From assembly GCF_958979055.1 (NCBI RefSeq), contig NC_084886.1, positions 38,770,154 through 38,834,153 on the forward strand: a DNA stretch of 64,000 nt, written 5' to 3'. Below the pieces are notes generated by a model. It saw only the letters and a program-made list of their open reading frames with translations. It ran no database searches and was not told the DNA's origin. Position numbers and translations under genes: made by a program. Below, one piece after another: positions 46,657 to 58,456 of the stretch. How positions within the stretch are numbered: position 1 is the stretch's first letter; each line of letters begins with the position of its first letter. The DNA comes from Alnus glutinosa. Lineage: Eukaryota > Streptophyta > Magnoliopsida > Fagales > Betulaceae.

Positions 46657-48560
46657 AATATTTTTTTAGTAATAATTTTTTTTATTTGAATAGTAATAAA
46701 AAATAAAATAAAAAATAAATATTTTGAAGTTTATTATTATTATTTTTTTATTTAAAAAAAAAAGAAGAAGAAAAAGAAAATGGAAGATAATTACCAAACG
46801 ATGTTGTTCGGGTAGCTATCGGCCGGCCTCAATAATTTGTCAATTTTGTTTTTATTTGAATTTACTTATATGTCAAACTGGCATGTTAGAGCATTCCAAA
46901 TGATTAATAGTGTGTTTGAATGTTGAATTTTTAAAATCATAATTGAATTTTTATTCTGTTCGTGAATTTTAAGATTTGACTTTTTAGAAAAAATTAAATA
47001 AAATATGATTTATTGAAAAAAAAAATTGAATAAAATATTATATGTTTTTAAAAAAGTTGAATAAAATATGATTTATTTTAAAAAAAATTAAAATCAAAAT
47101 CATATCCTGTTTTCAAAATTTATTTGCCAAACACATTTTTACCTTTAGGCTAAAATGACTAATTAATTTACTAAAAAGTCCCTCCATCCAATTATGTAAA
47201 TTAAATGCAAAAAACATTTGTGATGCATGAAGTTGTCCTATTCACACATGTATCACACATGACTAATTAAATGATTTCGGTATTTCTTGTTTGAAAAAGC
47301 GTTATAAGGTTACATAAATATTAAAATGATTGTGTGTTTTATGTTTTGAGTTGTTTGTTATTATTTTTGTTTTAAAAATTAAAAATAGAAAGGAGGAGAA
47401 AATAGTGTTATCAAACAAAAAGCTTATATATCTTTTGTTTTGAGAATAGAATTAGATTCCATGAATAATTGAAAATCACTATCTAAATAGCTCACCAATG
47501 AAAAATGATGCAACAATAAGAGAGTAATGTTAAAGTTCACATTTTCATCTCACAACAATTAAATTTACCTGTTGTTTAATTTCTTTTTTTTATCATTAAA
47601 ATATTGTCATGGGAGTTTGTAAAAAGTGAATCACTATAAAAAAGAAAGTATATTTAAATCTTCTTTTTCTTTTTTTCTTTGCATTCACGTGAAACACGGG
47701 AAAAGTGTATGTATCGGAGTTTTTTTTTTCTTCGGATGTCAGTACTTTCTGGGCGTTAATTTTTATACGCTAAGAAATGAGTGTTCAATTTTTTGAAATC
47801 TAAATTCAATTATAATTTATTGCACAAATTTCAATGCAAAATAAAGTTGAAAAATATGTTTGAATAGTTTGACTTTCTGATACAAAATTAGTAAAAATAG
47901 CATAAAATTTGATTTGTTTTTGAAAATTTGCAAATAGCAATAGAATTTGTTTTTGAAAAACAATGTACCCAAACATCCCATAATTCTCTGACATTTTTTA
48001 ATATAAGTCAAGAATTGAAAATGACACATGAATTAATTCTCGGCATTTTATTATATACGTCAACAAATGGAATGACACGTGGATTATTCCTCACCGCCTC
48101 CCTCTCTCTATCCTCGACACCACCGCTTGTCCCACCTCGACGCGCCCCCCCCCCCCCCCTCCCCCCCTCTCTCTATCCTCGACACCACCGCTTGTCCCAC
48201 CTCAAATCAATAAACAAGAAATAACGCTTTTATTTAATTTTTTCTAAACAAATTAAACATTTTTTTTTCTCTTTTTTTCGCTTTCTGTCTCCTGCATCTC
48301 TCTCCCAGCAAAAGTCATCAGCATGAAGAACACATGCAAACGTTGATGGTCGAACCAAGAACACTCACAACAACAATAAAAAGGTTATATATATATATAT
48401 AATAAAAAAATAAAAAATAAAAGATATGGATAAGTGGGATTAAGAAAGATCGAGTACCATCAAAGGAGAGGGAATTAATCGGAGGGTTGATGAAGGTTAT
48501 GAGAGCCACCCCATCAGCTCCAACCTCCGTGAACGTTCTTCCTTCAGCTCCGCTACCCAT
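40249..48560 (-). CDS. MFP2: peroxisomal fatty acid beta-oxidation multifunctional protein, MFP2/MFP-a type
   Basis: Eighteen exons join in phase into 725 codons, the family length: 48560-48458, 45518-45447, 45348-45283, 44998-44939, 44834-44767, 44656-44575, 43569-43514, 43406-43104, 43001-42915, 42838-42664, 42556-42435, 42334-42171, 42066-41818, 41706-41585, 41139-41018, 40869-40721, 40633-40495, 40287-40249; all introns are GT-AG. The product hydrates 2-enoyl-CoA and oxidises the 3-hydroxyacyl-CoA with NAD in peroxisomes. The hydratase half has [11 protein letters not shown] (Glu120) and [14 protein letters not shown] (Glu140). The dehydrogenase half has the NAD loop GGGLMG (320-325), His450 and Glu460. 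Oddities: His450 and Glu460 are two residues closer than in relatives, ASSVST replaces the usual ASNTST, and the C-terminus LRRK lacks an SRL-like peroxisomal signal. Exon edges are read by eye. Confidence 0.9.
40978..41016 (-). repeat. (GA)n tract at an MFP2 splice donor
   Basis: About 19 GA units directly next to exon 15. On the gene strand the intron starts GTCTCTCTCT, so the repeat begins within the donor site itself. Confidence 0.9.
43570..44574 (-). other. MFP2 intron 6, repeat-rich
   Basis: About 1 kb with T- and A-tracts (44006-44032, 44100-44155), a GGTTACCGGT-rich patch (44230-44360) and a GA run next to exon 6. Nothing coding. Confidence 0.7.
45519..48457 (-). other. MFP2 intron 1, 2.9 kb
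   Basis: No exon is missing between exon 1 (ends ...NSLSFDG/V) and exon 2 ([12 protein letters not shown]), since the joined frame matches the family. The intron holds an AT-rich MITE-like segment near 46130-46400 similar in texture to the insert in the UGT pseudogene, a (TA)n run at 46568-46652 and a C-tract near 48147-48165. Confidence 0.7.
46568..46652. repeat. (TA)n microsatellite
   Basis: About 42 TA units in MFP2 intron 1. Confidence 0.95.
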
Positions 48561-49047
48561 TCTCTATCTCTCTGCTATATCTCTCTCTCAACGGGCGATG
48601 ACTACTAATTAACTTAATCGTTCGATCAACACTGCCACTCGTTGGGGTTATTTATATTAGTGAAGTTGACGTATATGAACGACCGACTCCAGATGGTGAC
48701 GTATCCTTTCGGATTGCATGGAAGGCAGCGGGTAATGAGCCTGTGGAAAAAATCGCAATGCTCTGCATAATTGCATTTGACCCGTAGTTACAGCAAATTC
48801 ACCAGCCTGTCTTGGATCATGCGATATGCCCTTGAGCATGCTGCTAAGTTCGAAGTTCTACAATTTTAAATCCTGTACGGCCATTAATGTCTCAACTTAT
48901 CTAACTTTGCAAAATTCAAAGTTTTGAAAAGTCAATAAATATTATAAGAATAAAACAAGAATTAGAAGAATCCCGTTGGATTCCGCAAAAGTTGGCCACA
49001 TGAGAAAAACATTAGTTTATGTCCACATGCATGATGCAAGTTGAGTT
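48561..49047. other. 5' flank of MFP2
   Basis: Presumed promoter and leader of the minus-strand gene. A CT/GA-rich stretch lies directly upstream of the ATG (about 48561-48600). No other gene seen. Confidence 0.5.
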
Positions 49048-49472
49048 TATGGATCCTCTTCGCCCACTTCTATACCTGCATTAACATCTATGTAATTGTG
49101 GTGTTGCCACATTTACATAGGCAGATTAATGAGTCCACGGTCTCAATAAGTATAAGGAGTTACTGAGCATTTTCAAATATGAGCCATCTTTTTAGAAAAT
49201 GTCTCCAACATGGTGATTATAATAACAACTACAATAAGTTTACCAAAAAGAATCATTTTATATAATTCATAGCTGATAAAATAAGCATTGTAGAGCTGTT
49301 TAATAATACATAATAAAATTCACTTATCTTTTTAGTGACATTTCTTTCATATGTATGGCTTTATACATATATCAATATACATGGTACTTGCATCTCATAA
49401 AATGTATATAAATATAAATTAATGAAACACTTCAATAATCTCAAAACATATAAATCATATTATTCATTTTAT
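49048..49472 (-). repeat. LTR fragment b, copy 1
   Basis: Near-identical to 50972-51395, an internal part of the LTR at 50594-52307, in the same orientation. Here it lies on the wrong side of the primer-site segment, so the order is rearranged. Confidence 0.85.
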
Positions 49473-49828
49473 TAATGACTGGACTCATCGCATTTCTATA
49501 AATCTAAATGATCGTTCCTTATAAAAAAAAAATTAATAATCCTACAGCTCTTGTAGTGTTCCTTAAGACTCTAACCAAGTAAGGCTAACTTTTACGGTCC
49601 TAAGAGCATATTGCTCTGATACCAAACTGTAGCACCCCGCCTTTACTTAATGAAAGATGAAAGTGAAAATCTCTAATCTCTACTAAGCACGACTAACTCA
49701 ACCTCAATATCATTTGAGTTCATATGTCTCACAGCATTTTTTTTTTTTTTTTTTTATTTCTATAAGATAACCTCCATAGAACACATCAGAGCTGAAATGA
49801 TGACTTCTATATTATACAGATTCGTACC
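49466..49828 (-). repeat. primer-site plus LTR-end fragment a, copy 1
   Basis: Contains a tRNA-iMet-type primer site (49612-49624) and an LTR start TGTAGCACCCCGCC at 49628. Near-identical to 50432-50788. Confidence 0.85.
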
Positions 49829-49985
49829 ATGTATATTGATATATGTATAAAGCCATACATATGAAAGAAATGTCACTAAAAAGAGAAGTGAATTTTATTA
49901 TGTATTATTAAACAGCTCTACAATGCTTATCTTACCAGCTATGAATTATATAAAATGATTCTTTTTGGTAAACCTATTGTAGCTA
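49829..49985 (+). repeat. inverted piece of LTR fragment b
   Basis: The reverse complement matches 49224-49382: ATATGTATAAAGCCATAC here versus GTATGGCTTTATACATAT there. Copies of one LTR segment therefore lie both directly and inverted within 2 kb. Confidence 0.85.
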
Positions 49986-50431
49986 GGGCTGAGCATGGGG
50001 CGGGGGGCGGGGATGCCCTTTTTTGGCCCCGCACCCCGCTAAAATCTCCTTGCATCCGTGCGGAACGGATGGTGATGGGGCGGGAATGCATGGGGCGGGG
50101 ATCCGCGGGTATGCGGGGATCCCCGCGGGTATAGAACATCTAAAATTATTGTAAGCAAGCAAACAATGAAAGAATTTACAGGAATGATTTCACCCAATTT
50201 TCCAATAGCAACACATCAGACACCTTCAAACAAACCATAAACAAAGAAAAAAAATCTAAGAACCCATTTCCATAAACAAAGAAACACAATCATTCAAAAT
50301 CATTGCCCTTTGGATTTTCCTTTCTGTTTCTCTTCCACAGACGCCATAACATGACACAGTGAGAAGCAAGAAGCGAGAAATACCTCGTAATCTGAATGTT
50401 GGCACACAAGCTAACAACCTTTTTGAAATAA
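49986..50431. repeat. GC-rich repeat insert
   Basis: Starts CTAGGGCTGAGCATGGGGCG and is dominated for 150 bp by GGGGCGGGG and its complement CCCGC (a local inverted structure around 50010-50130), then ordinary AT-rich DNA. The first part looks like a dispersed plant repeat of unknown class. Gene-free. Confidence 0.5.
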
Positions 50432-50593
50432 ATTTTATTAATGACTGGACTCATCGCATTTCTATAAATCTAAATGATCGTTCCTTATAAAAAAAAAATT
50501 AATAATCCTACAGCTCTTGTAGTGTTCCTTAAGACTCTAACCAAGTAAGGCTAACTTTTACGGTCCTAAGAGCATATTGCTCTGATACCAAAC
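50432..50593 (-). repeat. primer-site segment a, copy 2
   Basis: Internal edge of a minus-strand gypsy element; the primer site TGGTATCAGAGCA is at 50578-50590 on the minus strand. Confidence 0.8.
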
Positions 50594-52307
50594 TGTAGCA
50601 CCCCGCCTTTACTTAATGAAAGATGAAAGTGAAAATCTCCAATCTCCAATCTCCACTAAGAACTACTAACTCAACCTCAATATAATCTGAGTTCATATGT
50701 CTCACATTTTTTTTTTTTTTTTTTAAGATAACCTCCATAGAACACATTAGAGCTGAAATGATGACTTCTATATTATACAGATTCGTACATTGTACTTTAT
50801 ATGATAGAACAATACTAGTTAAAAGTGCCACAAATAGCACATAAGTAGCTATACATGAAAAGTGCTTAGAACATGTCTAATTATAGATACACTCCAAAAG
50901 ATAGACATTTTTTAGATATTTACAACAACTAAAGCACAAGAAAACTTTATCCATAATACCCTAGACAGGCATATGGATCCTCTTCACCCACTTCTATACC
51001 TGCATCAACATCTATGTAATTGTGGTGTTGCCACATTTACATAGGCGGATTAATGAGTCCACGGTCTCAATAAGTATAAGGAGTTACTGAGCATTTTCAA
51101 ATATGAGCCATCTTTTTAAAAAATGTCTCCAACATGGTGATTATAATAACAGCTACAATAGGTTTACTAAAAAGAATCATTTTATATAATTCATAGCTGG
51201 TAAGATAAGCATTATAGAGCTGTTTAATAATACATAATAAAATTCACTTATATTTTTAGTGACATTTCTTTCATATGTATGGCTTTATATATATATCAAT
51301 ATACATGGTACTTGCATCTCATAAAATGTATATAAATATAAATTAATGAAACACTTCAATAATCTTAAAACATATAAATCACATTATTCATTTTATAAAA
51401 TGCATTTTTCTCTCATTTTTCTCTAAGAGACTCTTCTGGCTCATCCGACTTTCTAAAGGACTTTAACCTTTCGTTTACGGCTATCAGGAGGCACCTTCGG
51501 CTCCTCGGTTCACGTCTGTAGGAGACACCTTCGGTTCCTCGTTTAAACTTAGTTCATGAAAAACTTTATGATTTCTAATTTAATCTGGAAGGCCCCTTTG
51601 GCTTCCACAATTAAGCTAAGAACACCTTCAAACTTTTAGCTTCTTATTTAACCTGGAAGTCCCCTTCGGCTTCCATAGTTAACATAGGAAAACCTCTTAG
51701 TTTCTTATTTAACCTAGAAGGCCCCTTCGGCTTCCACAGTTAACATAGGAAACCTTCTAGTTTCTTTTATTCTCATTAATCAAAGATGTGCAATAACATG
51801 TCTCTCTTAAAGTCATTCTTTTATTTTCATAATCATTATCTTTCATTTCACAAATTATTTCAATACATGTAAAAATAATTAAAAACATATAATCATGTTA
51901 TTCATAAAATACTCAGGCTCATGTAAATTAAATAATCATATCTCAACACTTTATCAAATACTTCAATAAGTATAACAGTATCAATTCTCAGTAAGTAGTT
52001 ATACTTACCACTTCGCAGACTATCTAAAAGCTCTTCTTGCCTTTAATAATTCACTGCAATTTATTGCGCACACGTGCGACAGTAGAGTAGTCTAATATTA
52101 ATTTTAAAAAGTTAATATCTAGACCATTGATTATTTCCCTTATTTTCTGTCTAAATACGGACATCATAACGACATATATTTAAAATGTCATAATGTCATT
52201 TAGACATTATAATGACTATGTAGCTTTACTACGTATTTTCACACGGGTATTACTACGGCACTGATATAATATTTATCTAAAATTTCTAACATTACTAGGG
52301 CATTACA
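50594..52307 (-). repeat. 5' LTR of a third gypsy family
   Basis: 1.7 kb, TGTAGCACCCC...GGGCATTACA on the plus strand. It includes three ~65-bp imperfect tandem units around GGCTTCCACAGTTAA (51570-51760). No partner LTR with full length is present in the window, so the element is incomplete. Confidence 0.75.
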
Positions 52308-52621
52308 ACGGTGTTATTGTAAAATACATAATAATATTTAGGCAGCACAACAAGGCATTTGTAATAGGGTTAAATACCTATTTGCCCCCTGTGCTTTACG
52401 ACCTTTATTTTTTGCCCCATCAGTTTCACTTTTTAGCGAATTTGGTACCGGTGGTATATGAAAAGACGAAAAATAGTACCTCCGCCTAATTTCCCGTCCA
52501 AAACTAACGTCCATCCACGTCATCCTACAGGTGTCGGCGTGCATGCGCGACACCTGTCCCCGTGATACAGTTCAGCGCTGATGTGGCTATCATTTTTCTT
52601 TATTATTATTTTAATGATTTC

Positions 52622-52664
<43 letters not shown>

Positions 52665-53666
52665 ATTATGTGGGGGTGGCTTAGCCACCCCTTTGGGCCA
52701 CATGGGGGTATTATCAGATTGTTATTTGTCTTTTTATAAATTTTGACTTTATTTTCGTTGTAAGTTCAAGTTTTTTTCCTATCCGAATGAATCAGATCTA
52801 TTTGATTTTGTATGATCTGTTTGGATCTCATTATTATATTATATTTTGATCAAAATAGTTTGATACGAAGCCTAGTGATGTTGAAGGAATATTCGTAATT
52901 ATGCATTTGATTGAAAATCTTAAGTTTGCTGGGGAGAGATTTGAGCTTTTACTTGAAATTCACCGGAATTGCTTTTGTGAAATATTCTTTACCTTTGAAG
53001 GTTTCTTTATCTTTTAGAATTTGGTTTATGGAGTCTAAGATTGAAGATATCTGTTAGCTGTTTTTTGTAAAGATTAGCTTTTTGAATTTCATTTACCAAT
53101 ATTGTAAGCAAACTCGTTAATTTCTATTGGATGAATTAGCAATTTTGTTACTGTTACATTAATTTGTTTGGGAGTTTGAGCATGTTTCTCATCTTTGATT
53201 GTGCATTGATTGTCAATTTTGGTTATAGATCATATTCATCAATTGTCGAATTGAAACTTATTGTCGTTTATATTGTGAAACAGTTTGTTACAGCAGATAT
53301 GTGACTACTAATTGTTAGGGACGTAATATCATCCGGTCTTTGTTCTAGACTGCTAATTTTTATTGTAAATCTTTTATAAACTTGGTGGTTCTTCTTTTGG
53401 TTTTGTAGTTTTTATTTTATAAGAGAGTTGACGCTGATTAGTTTGTTGTAGAGACTCTTTTCTGCATTCCTAGTTGTGGTCAAAATTATTACATTGAAGA
53501 GTCTTTGGTGTAAATTCTTCAAGTTTGGGGTCATTATTTTGGATGATCTGAACTAAATCGATTGCTAGTGGGACTGCATATCTAATGTTGTCAGTTCTTA
53601 ACTTCTAAATGTCAGTTGATGAATTTAAATGCTGTTTTGCTTTCCTTTTCTTTTCTTTTTTTTTTC
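52308..53666. other. gene-free stretch with orphan terminal repeat-like sequence
   Basis: GGGTTAAATACCTATTTGCC near 52367, followed by CCATCAGTTTCACTTTTTAG, resembles the end of a MULE, but no inverted partner was found in the window. A (TA)n run and a GGGGTGGCTTAGCCACCCC palindrome follow (52629-52700). The rest is AT-rich and shows no gene. Confidence 0.45.
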
Positions 53667-56600
53667 TTCCTGTTCTCCTTTCTATTCATCTTCCTCATAT
53701 AGTTTCAGGTTACAAGTCATTGTGATTGATTTTATCGTTTTGGTGGGTTCTGTCCAGGTAGAAATTTAGGCTTGTTTGTTATTAATTACATCTGTGAGTG
53801 GTTGAAATTAAGCTTATGAAATATGTGCTCTTCTTGTTGTGCTTGAAGGTGATTTCAATAATGAGGATGATGATTGCTGGACTCCAGAAGAATTTGAGGG
53901 TCATGTGGTGAAAGAGCGTGAAGGAAAAAGGTCACTTTTGACTTTGGATTTGCAAGTGACACTGAAGGATATGGTGGAGGCACTCGTATACGTGAAGCAA
54001 AAACAGAAAGCCTTCACTGTGAAGCAATATGGATGTCTTGTTGGAATGATTGTAAATTTGTAACTTTTTGCAAGACTTGCAATAGTGTATGCATAACTGC
54101 ATGTTTATCCGCTCATCAAAATCTCAAAATTTACTAGATTTGCTTCTACCAGATAAGTCCTATGCTTCAAACGCCATAGCCTTTGATGGTCATCCTCCCT
54201 AAAACTACAAGAAAAATAAAATTGATGAACCAAAAAGATAGAGTGCACAACTGATGCACCAAAAAGATGAAAAAAAAAAAGTGCAAATAAAATGATTCTT
54301 GTAGTTTCTTTAATTTCATACACAAGGAAATTGCTCAAAAAACTTCATAAATTGTCTTGATCTCAAAAATGCAGTGGTCTTTTAAATACGATTAGAATTA
54401 CAAAAATATAGTTACAGAAACAACATATTTTCTGCATTGATACATGGGATCACAACATATTCTTCCCTTTCCTATCACAATATTCAACATCACAACAAAA
54501 TATATGGGATCAACTTGTTCAAATTATAATTAGTGTTAGTACATGAGCTGCTAGGTAGTTGCAACACCTTGGAAATCTACTAGTTGCAACAACAAAAAGG
54601 GACAAGCTACTATTTTATATGAAAATCTACAAATTACAACATAAAAATATATTCATCTGTCTATACAACACCAAAAAAATGACAAAACAACAAAATATAT
54701 TGTAACTTCATTCCTTCCATTCCACTAATTCCATTTACCCGTACAATAGTTCGTGTGGCCAAATATTCTGCAAGCAAGATTTTAGATAATACATGCCAAC
54801 TTTTAAATCTCATTAAGATTTTTTTTTTTTTTTTTTTTTTTTTAAATCTCATTAGAATACTTTAATCAACACAAATAAAAAATAAAAAATCATGATAAAC
54901 AATAAATCCAAGGTAAAATGGCTAATTACATGCACAATTAGATTATACAAAATAAAGAAAAAATCAAACATATCTGAATTCATTCAAATACGAATACAAA
55001 AATGAACCAAATACAGAATCAAATTCTAGAAATTCAGTGGACGGAAAACAAATACAGTTTCAATTTTTTTTTACTTCTAACTAAAGAAAAAATAATGCTA
55101 CTATCGAACCCACAAAATGGATTTAGAGAGTACAAAAAAATTAATAATAATTACCCAAAACCCTAGATCACAAAATGCCAAACAATTAACCACATTCCGT
55201 TGCCACTATTTCCTAATGCCTCAACTAGACGCGCCAGTCCTCTTAATTTTATACTACAAAACCTCAATTTAACAAGAAGCAAGGGAAAAAAGAAGGCATT
55301 TTCAGTTTATACCAGACAAGCTGCAGTTCAAGTAGCTGATAAAATTCAAGAATAGAAACTTCCCTAAGAAACAAATAGAAAATCTCTGCAGGAAAATTTC
55401 GAATGACCAAAACTAAAAGAACGACTAGGAAACTTCGGAGTAATGCTACGGAGTAGCATGCTCTTCATAAAAAAATGAACCAAAAAGAAAAATAGATCTA
55501 AGTAACCAGAGGCTCTTACAACAACACATAGCAAAAAAAAAAAAAAAAAGAGATTAAAAAAAATATATATATATAAGAAACTAGAGGCTCTTACAGGGGG
55601 GGAAAATAGCAGAAAAAAAAAAAAAAAAAAAACCTAACAGATCTAAAAGACCAAACAGTGAGATTTACTGAATGGTGGACATCGGGTGGGCGCCAGCACT
55701 GCTTCGTGGTGGCCGGAGCTAAACGGTAAACAAATATAAGAAACTAGAGGCTCTTACAGGAGAAAAAAAAAAAAAAAAAAAACCAAACAGATCTAAAAGA
55801 CCAAACAAGGAGATTTTTCGGATGGTGGGCGTCGGGTGGGCGTCAGCACTGCTTTGTGGTGGCCGGAGCTGAATGGTGGTGGCCGGAGAAAGCGGAGGGA
55901 AAAAAATTTGGGGGAGAGAGTGAAAGAGGGAAACTGAAAATGATATGCACATCACACACTTTTTTTTTTTTTTTTTTTTTGTAATAAAAGGTGGTTAACC
56001 CGAATTGAGTACCACTGAAAATGCGCATAGTGTGCGGACATAATGCTACTCCATAGCATTACTCATTCACTTCTAGCTAGTTTCTAGGACCTTCTCGGCT
56101 TCTCACGTTTTGCCTTTAATATTTTTTGTCTCCCCAACGCATTGTCAATGCACAACGGCACAAGTGCTTCAAGCGAATCAAGCCTTCACAGAATCAGAAT
56201 CACAACCTTTAGTTTCACTCCTCCTGTCCTTCGTCTCCTCGTCTCCTCTTATCTTCCTCACTTCTCTAGTTTTTTCTACACTATCTTCTTCTTCATTTTG
56301 CTCATAGAAAAGCCCCAAGTTTTAAAGCAAAAATTCACAGTGTGACAGACGAAAGTGCTGGTGGACCAGTGGTGCGTGGACGACCGACACTCGACGGTGT
56401 TTCCTCCAAAGCTCTTCTTGTCAAATCTCAATCTCAGTTCTCTGAGTTCTCTCGAGCATTCGGTATTTTCAACTTGCGTTTTTCTTTTCTTTTCTCTTAG
56501 GGTTGAATGTGAGAATGAGGTTGAGGGAAATTTGAGTCATTGAAAAGTAAATTTTGCCTTTTTTTAATTTTTTTAATTTTCTTGTGCAGTGTATTTTTTG

Positions 56601-56700
56601 TTTGACATTGCTAGGTTGGGTTGCCGTGTTGAAGACGATTTGCTATTTTGCTTTTGCTATTTTTTTTTTCCTTTGAAATCTATTGCGTTATTTTTTTTTA
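53667..56700 (+). repeat. duplicated block, copy B
   Basis: Second copy of 19326-23210 without the Harbinger-type insert. Near its right end it still encodes DIARLGCRVED (56604 onward), the same FANCI-like piece found at 23118, then diverges. It has its own extra A-tracts around 55520-55640. Confidence 0.85.
53849..54063 (+). CDS. small conserved reading frame, unrecognised
   Basis: About 70 codons, [20 protein letters not shown], then [20 protein letters not shown], ending [11 protein letters not shown] and TAA. It follows a possible splice acceptor region (CTTGAAG), so it is more likely an exon than a free-standing gene; an in-phase ATG lies at 53839. The composition is charged and helical. 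The copy at 19501 has the same text with a frameshift. It may be an upstream exon of the FANCI-like gene. No function is claimed. Confidence 0.4.
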
Positions 56701-56940
56701 GATGTGTGTTGCCATGGACTTGCAGGGTTTTAGGGGGGGGGGGGGGGGGGGGGCTACTTGTAGTTAGAGTAAAGTTTTTTTTAGAGGGAGGGCTGATTCT
56801 ATTTTTGCAGGGGCCAATGCTTAACCTAAAATAAAAATAAAAATTTAAGGGCTTTAAATTTTTTGGGGTGGCCATCCCCCCCCCCCCCCCCCCCCCCCAA
56901 CAACATACGTGCCTCCGCCCCTGCCAGTACAAATGCATTA
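56700..56940. repeat. segment with facing poly-G and poly-C tracts
   Basis: G21 at 56733-56753 and C23 at 56876-56898 in an AT-rich setting, followed by ACGTGCCTCCGCCCCTGCC. On the complement this reads as a GGGGCGGAGGCA-type plant repeat end. It replaces the FANCI continuation seen in copy A. Confidence 0.6.
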
Positions 56941-57153
56941 GGTTAGTGTTTCAATTTGCATGCGATTTTATTTCATAGTTTTGATGGTTTGTGGATATTT
57001 TTAAATGATATGATATTATGTAGACTAATATATACACAATATAAATTTTTAACCATAAAATAATTCATCTTTATGATGTACATGGTATTGCGTCCGTATA
57101 CTTGGTGTTATAACTTATGTCACTATAAATAAGGGATTCTCTCTCATAAATTT

Positions 57154-57191
<38 letters not shown>

Positions 57192-58456
57192 GTGACAGAA
57201 TAAAAAAGAAGAAAAGACACATTGCTGGATTTCAATTTTATTACAATAGATTTAGCTCATTTGCTAACACATTTTCTCTTTCCTCTTTTTCATTTTTACT
57301 AAAACAAAAAATTAAAAACAGTAACAAACTACTTTCAACTCAAAACACTTAAAATTGCTTTCACATTTATGTTACCTCAAAACACTTCTTTTCAACCAAA
57401 AAAAAAAAAAAAAAAAAAAATCCTAAAAACCGTTATCAAACATCTCCTTTACAATTTTTTTTTTTTTTTCCTGCAAGTTGGCATGAATGTGGTATAAATG
57501 AATGTATAGCATCACAAAGGGATACATGTCTTCACATAGATAGGACTATAATTAAACCAAGTGGAGCTAGGTATTAAATATTTAATATTAGTTCGTTTAA
57601 TTTTGCTTTGAATATAAACTGAGCTTGAATTTATCACTAAGCTAGATTATATGTTCAAACTTAATTTATTATTCAAGAGCTACTCAATTAACTTATTATT
57701 ATTTTTATATATAAAGTAAATATTGTCATTTCTTCATTTTGTCATAAAATCTATGCTTATTGATCATTAGTTAATAATTGTTGAGATTTTATCGTTAGAT
57801 TTAATTAAATAATCAGTTTTTTATTTATAAACTTATATAAGGTAACTTTATCAATCTTGTACAATCATATATAAATTTTTTTATCGTGAATTGATTAATT
57901 ATATTATATTTTACAACCTTATGTATAATTTTAAGCAATCCAATCTCAAGTTTGTATATACATGTTTTATATTATAAGGATTAAATTTATATCTAATTAG
58001 GGGAAAATACAATTTAGCTTCCCAAACTACCACTATTTTCTCGAATGGCTCTTCAAACTGCCAAGACTTATACTCTTACCCCCTAAACTACCAAGACATT
58101 TGAAAAAGGCTAATTTTTGTGAAATATCTCCATAATACCCCTGCCACGTGTTATTTTTCAATTACAAAAAATAATTCAAAAAAAAATTATTATTTTTTAA
58201 TTAAAAATTTTTTTTTTTTTTTTTTTTTTAAGTAAATAAAGTAATTTTATTTCATTTTTTTTTGTTTTTGGTTTTTAAAAAAAGATGGGTGTTTGGGGTG
58301 GCGTTATTTTCCAACCGCAACTCGATCTTGCTGACACCCCTCTGGTCACTGTCTGTTTGCAACTCCATAATGACCAATTTTATAGCGCGGCTTGGTGAGT
58401 TCTAATTCGCAATCATCAGCTTCCTAAGAGAAAAACTTGTGATCCTTGAGCCATAA
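56941..58456. other. gene-free AT-rich stretch
   Basis: Shares TTTCAATTTGCATGCGATTT (56951) with the UGT 3' flank at 14008. Contains (TA)n near 57160, an A-tract at 57401-57420, and a possible transposon end near 58000 (GGGGAAAATACAATTTAGCT) with no partner seen. Confidence 0.5.

Noticed and set aside
56657..56938. 93-residue Gly/Pro-rich frame
   Set aside because: Product of the G21 and C23 homopolymers.
52360..58010. A single MULE bounded by the end-like sequences at 52367 and 58000
   Set aside because: The two sequences are not clear inverted complements and no 9-bp duplication was found.
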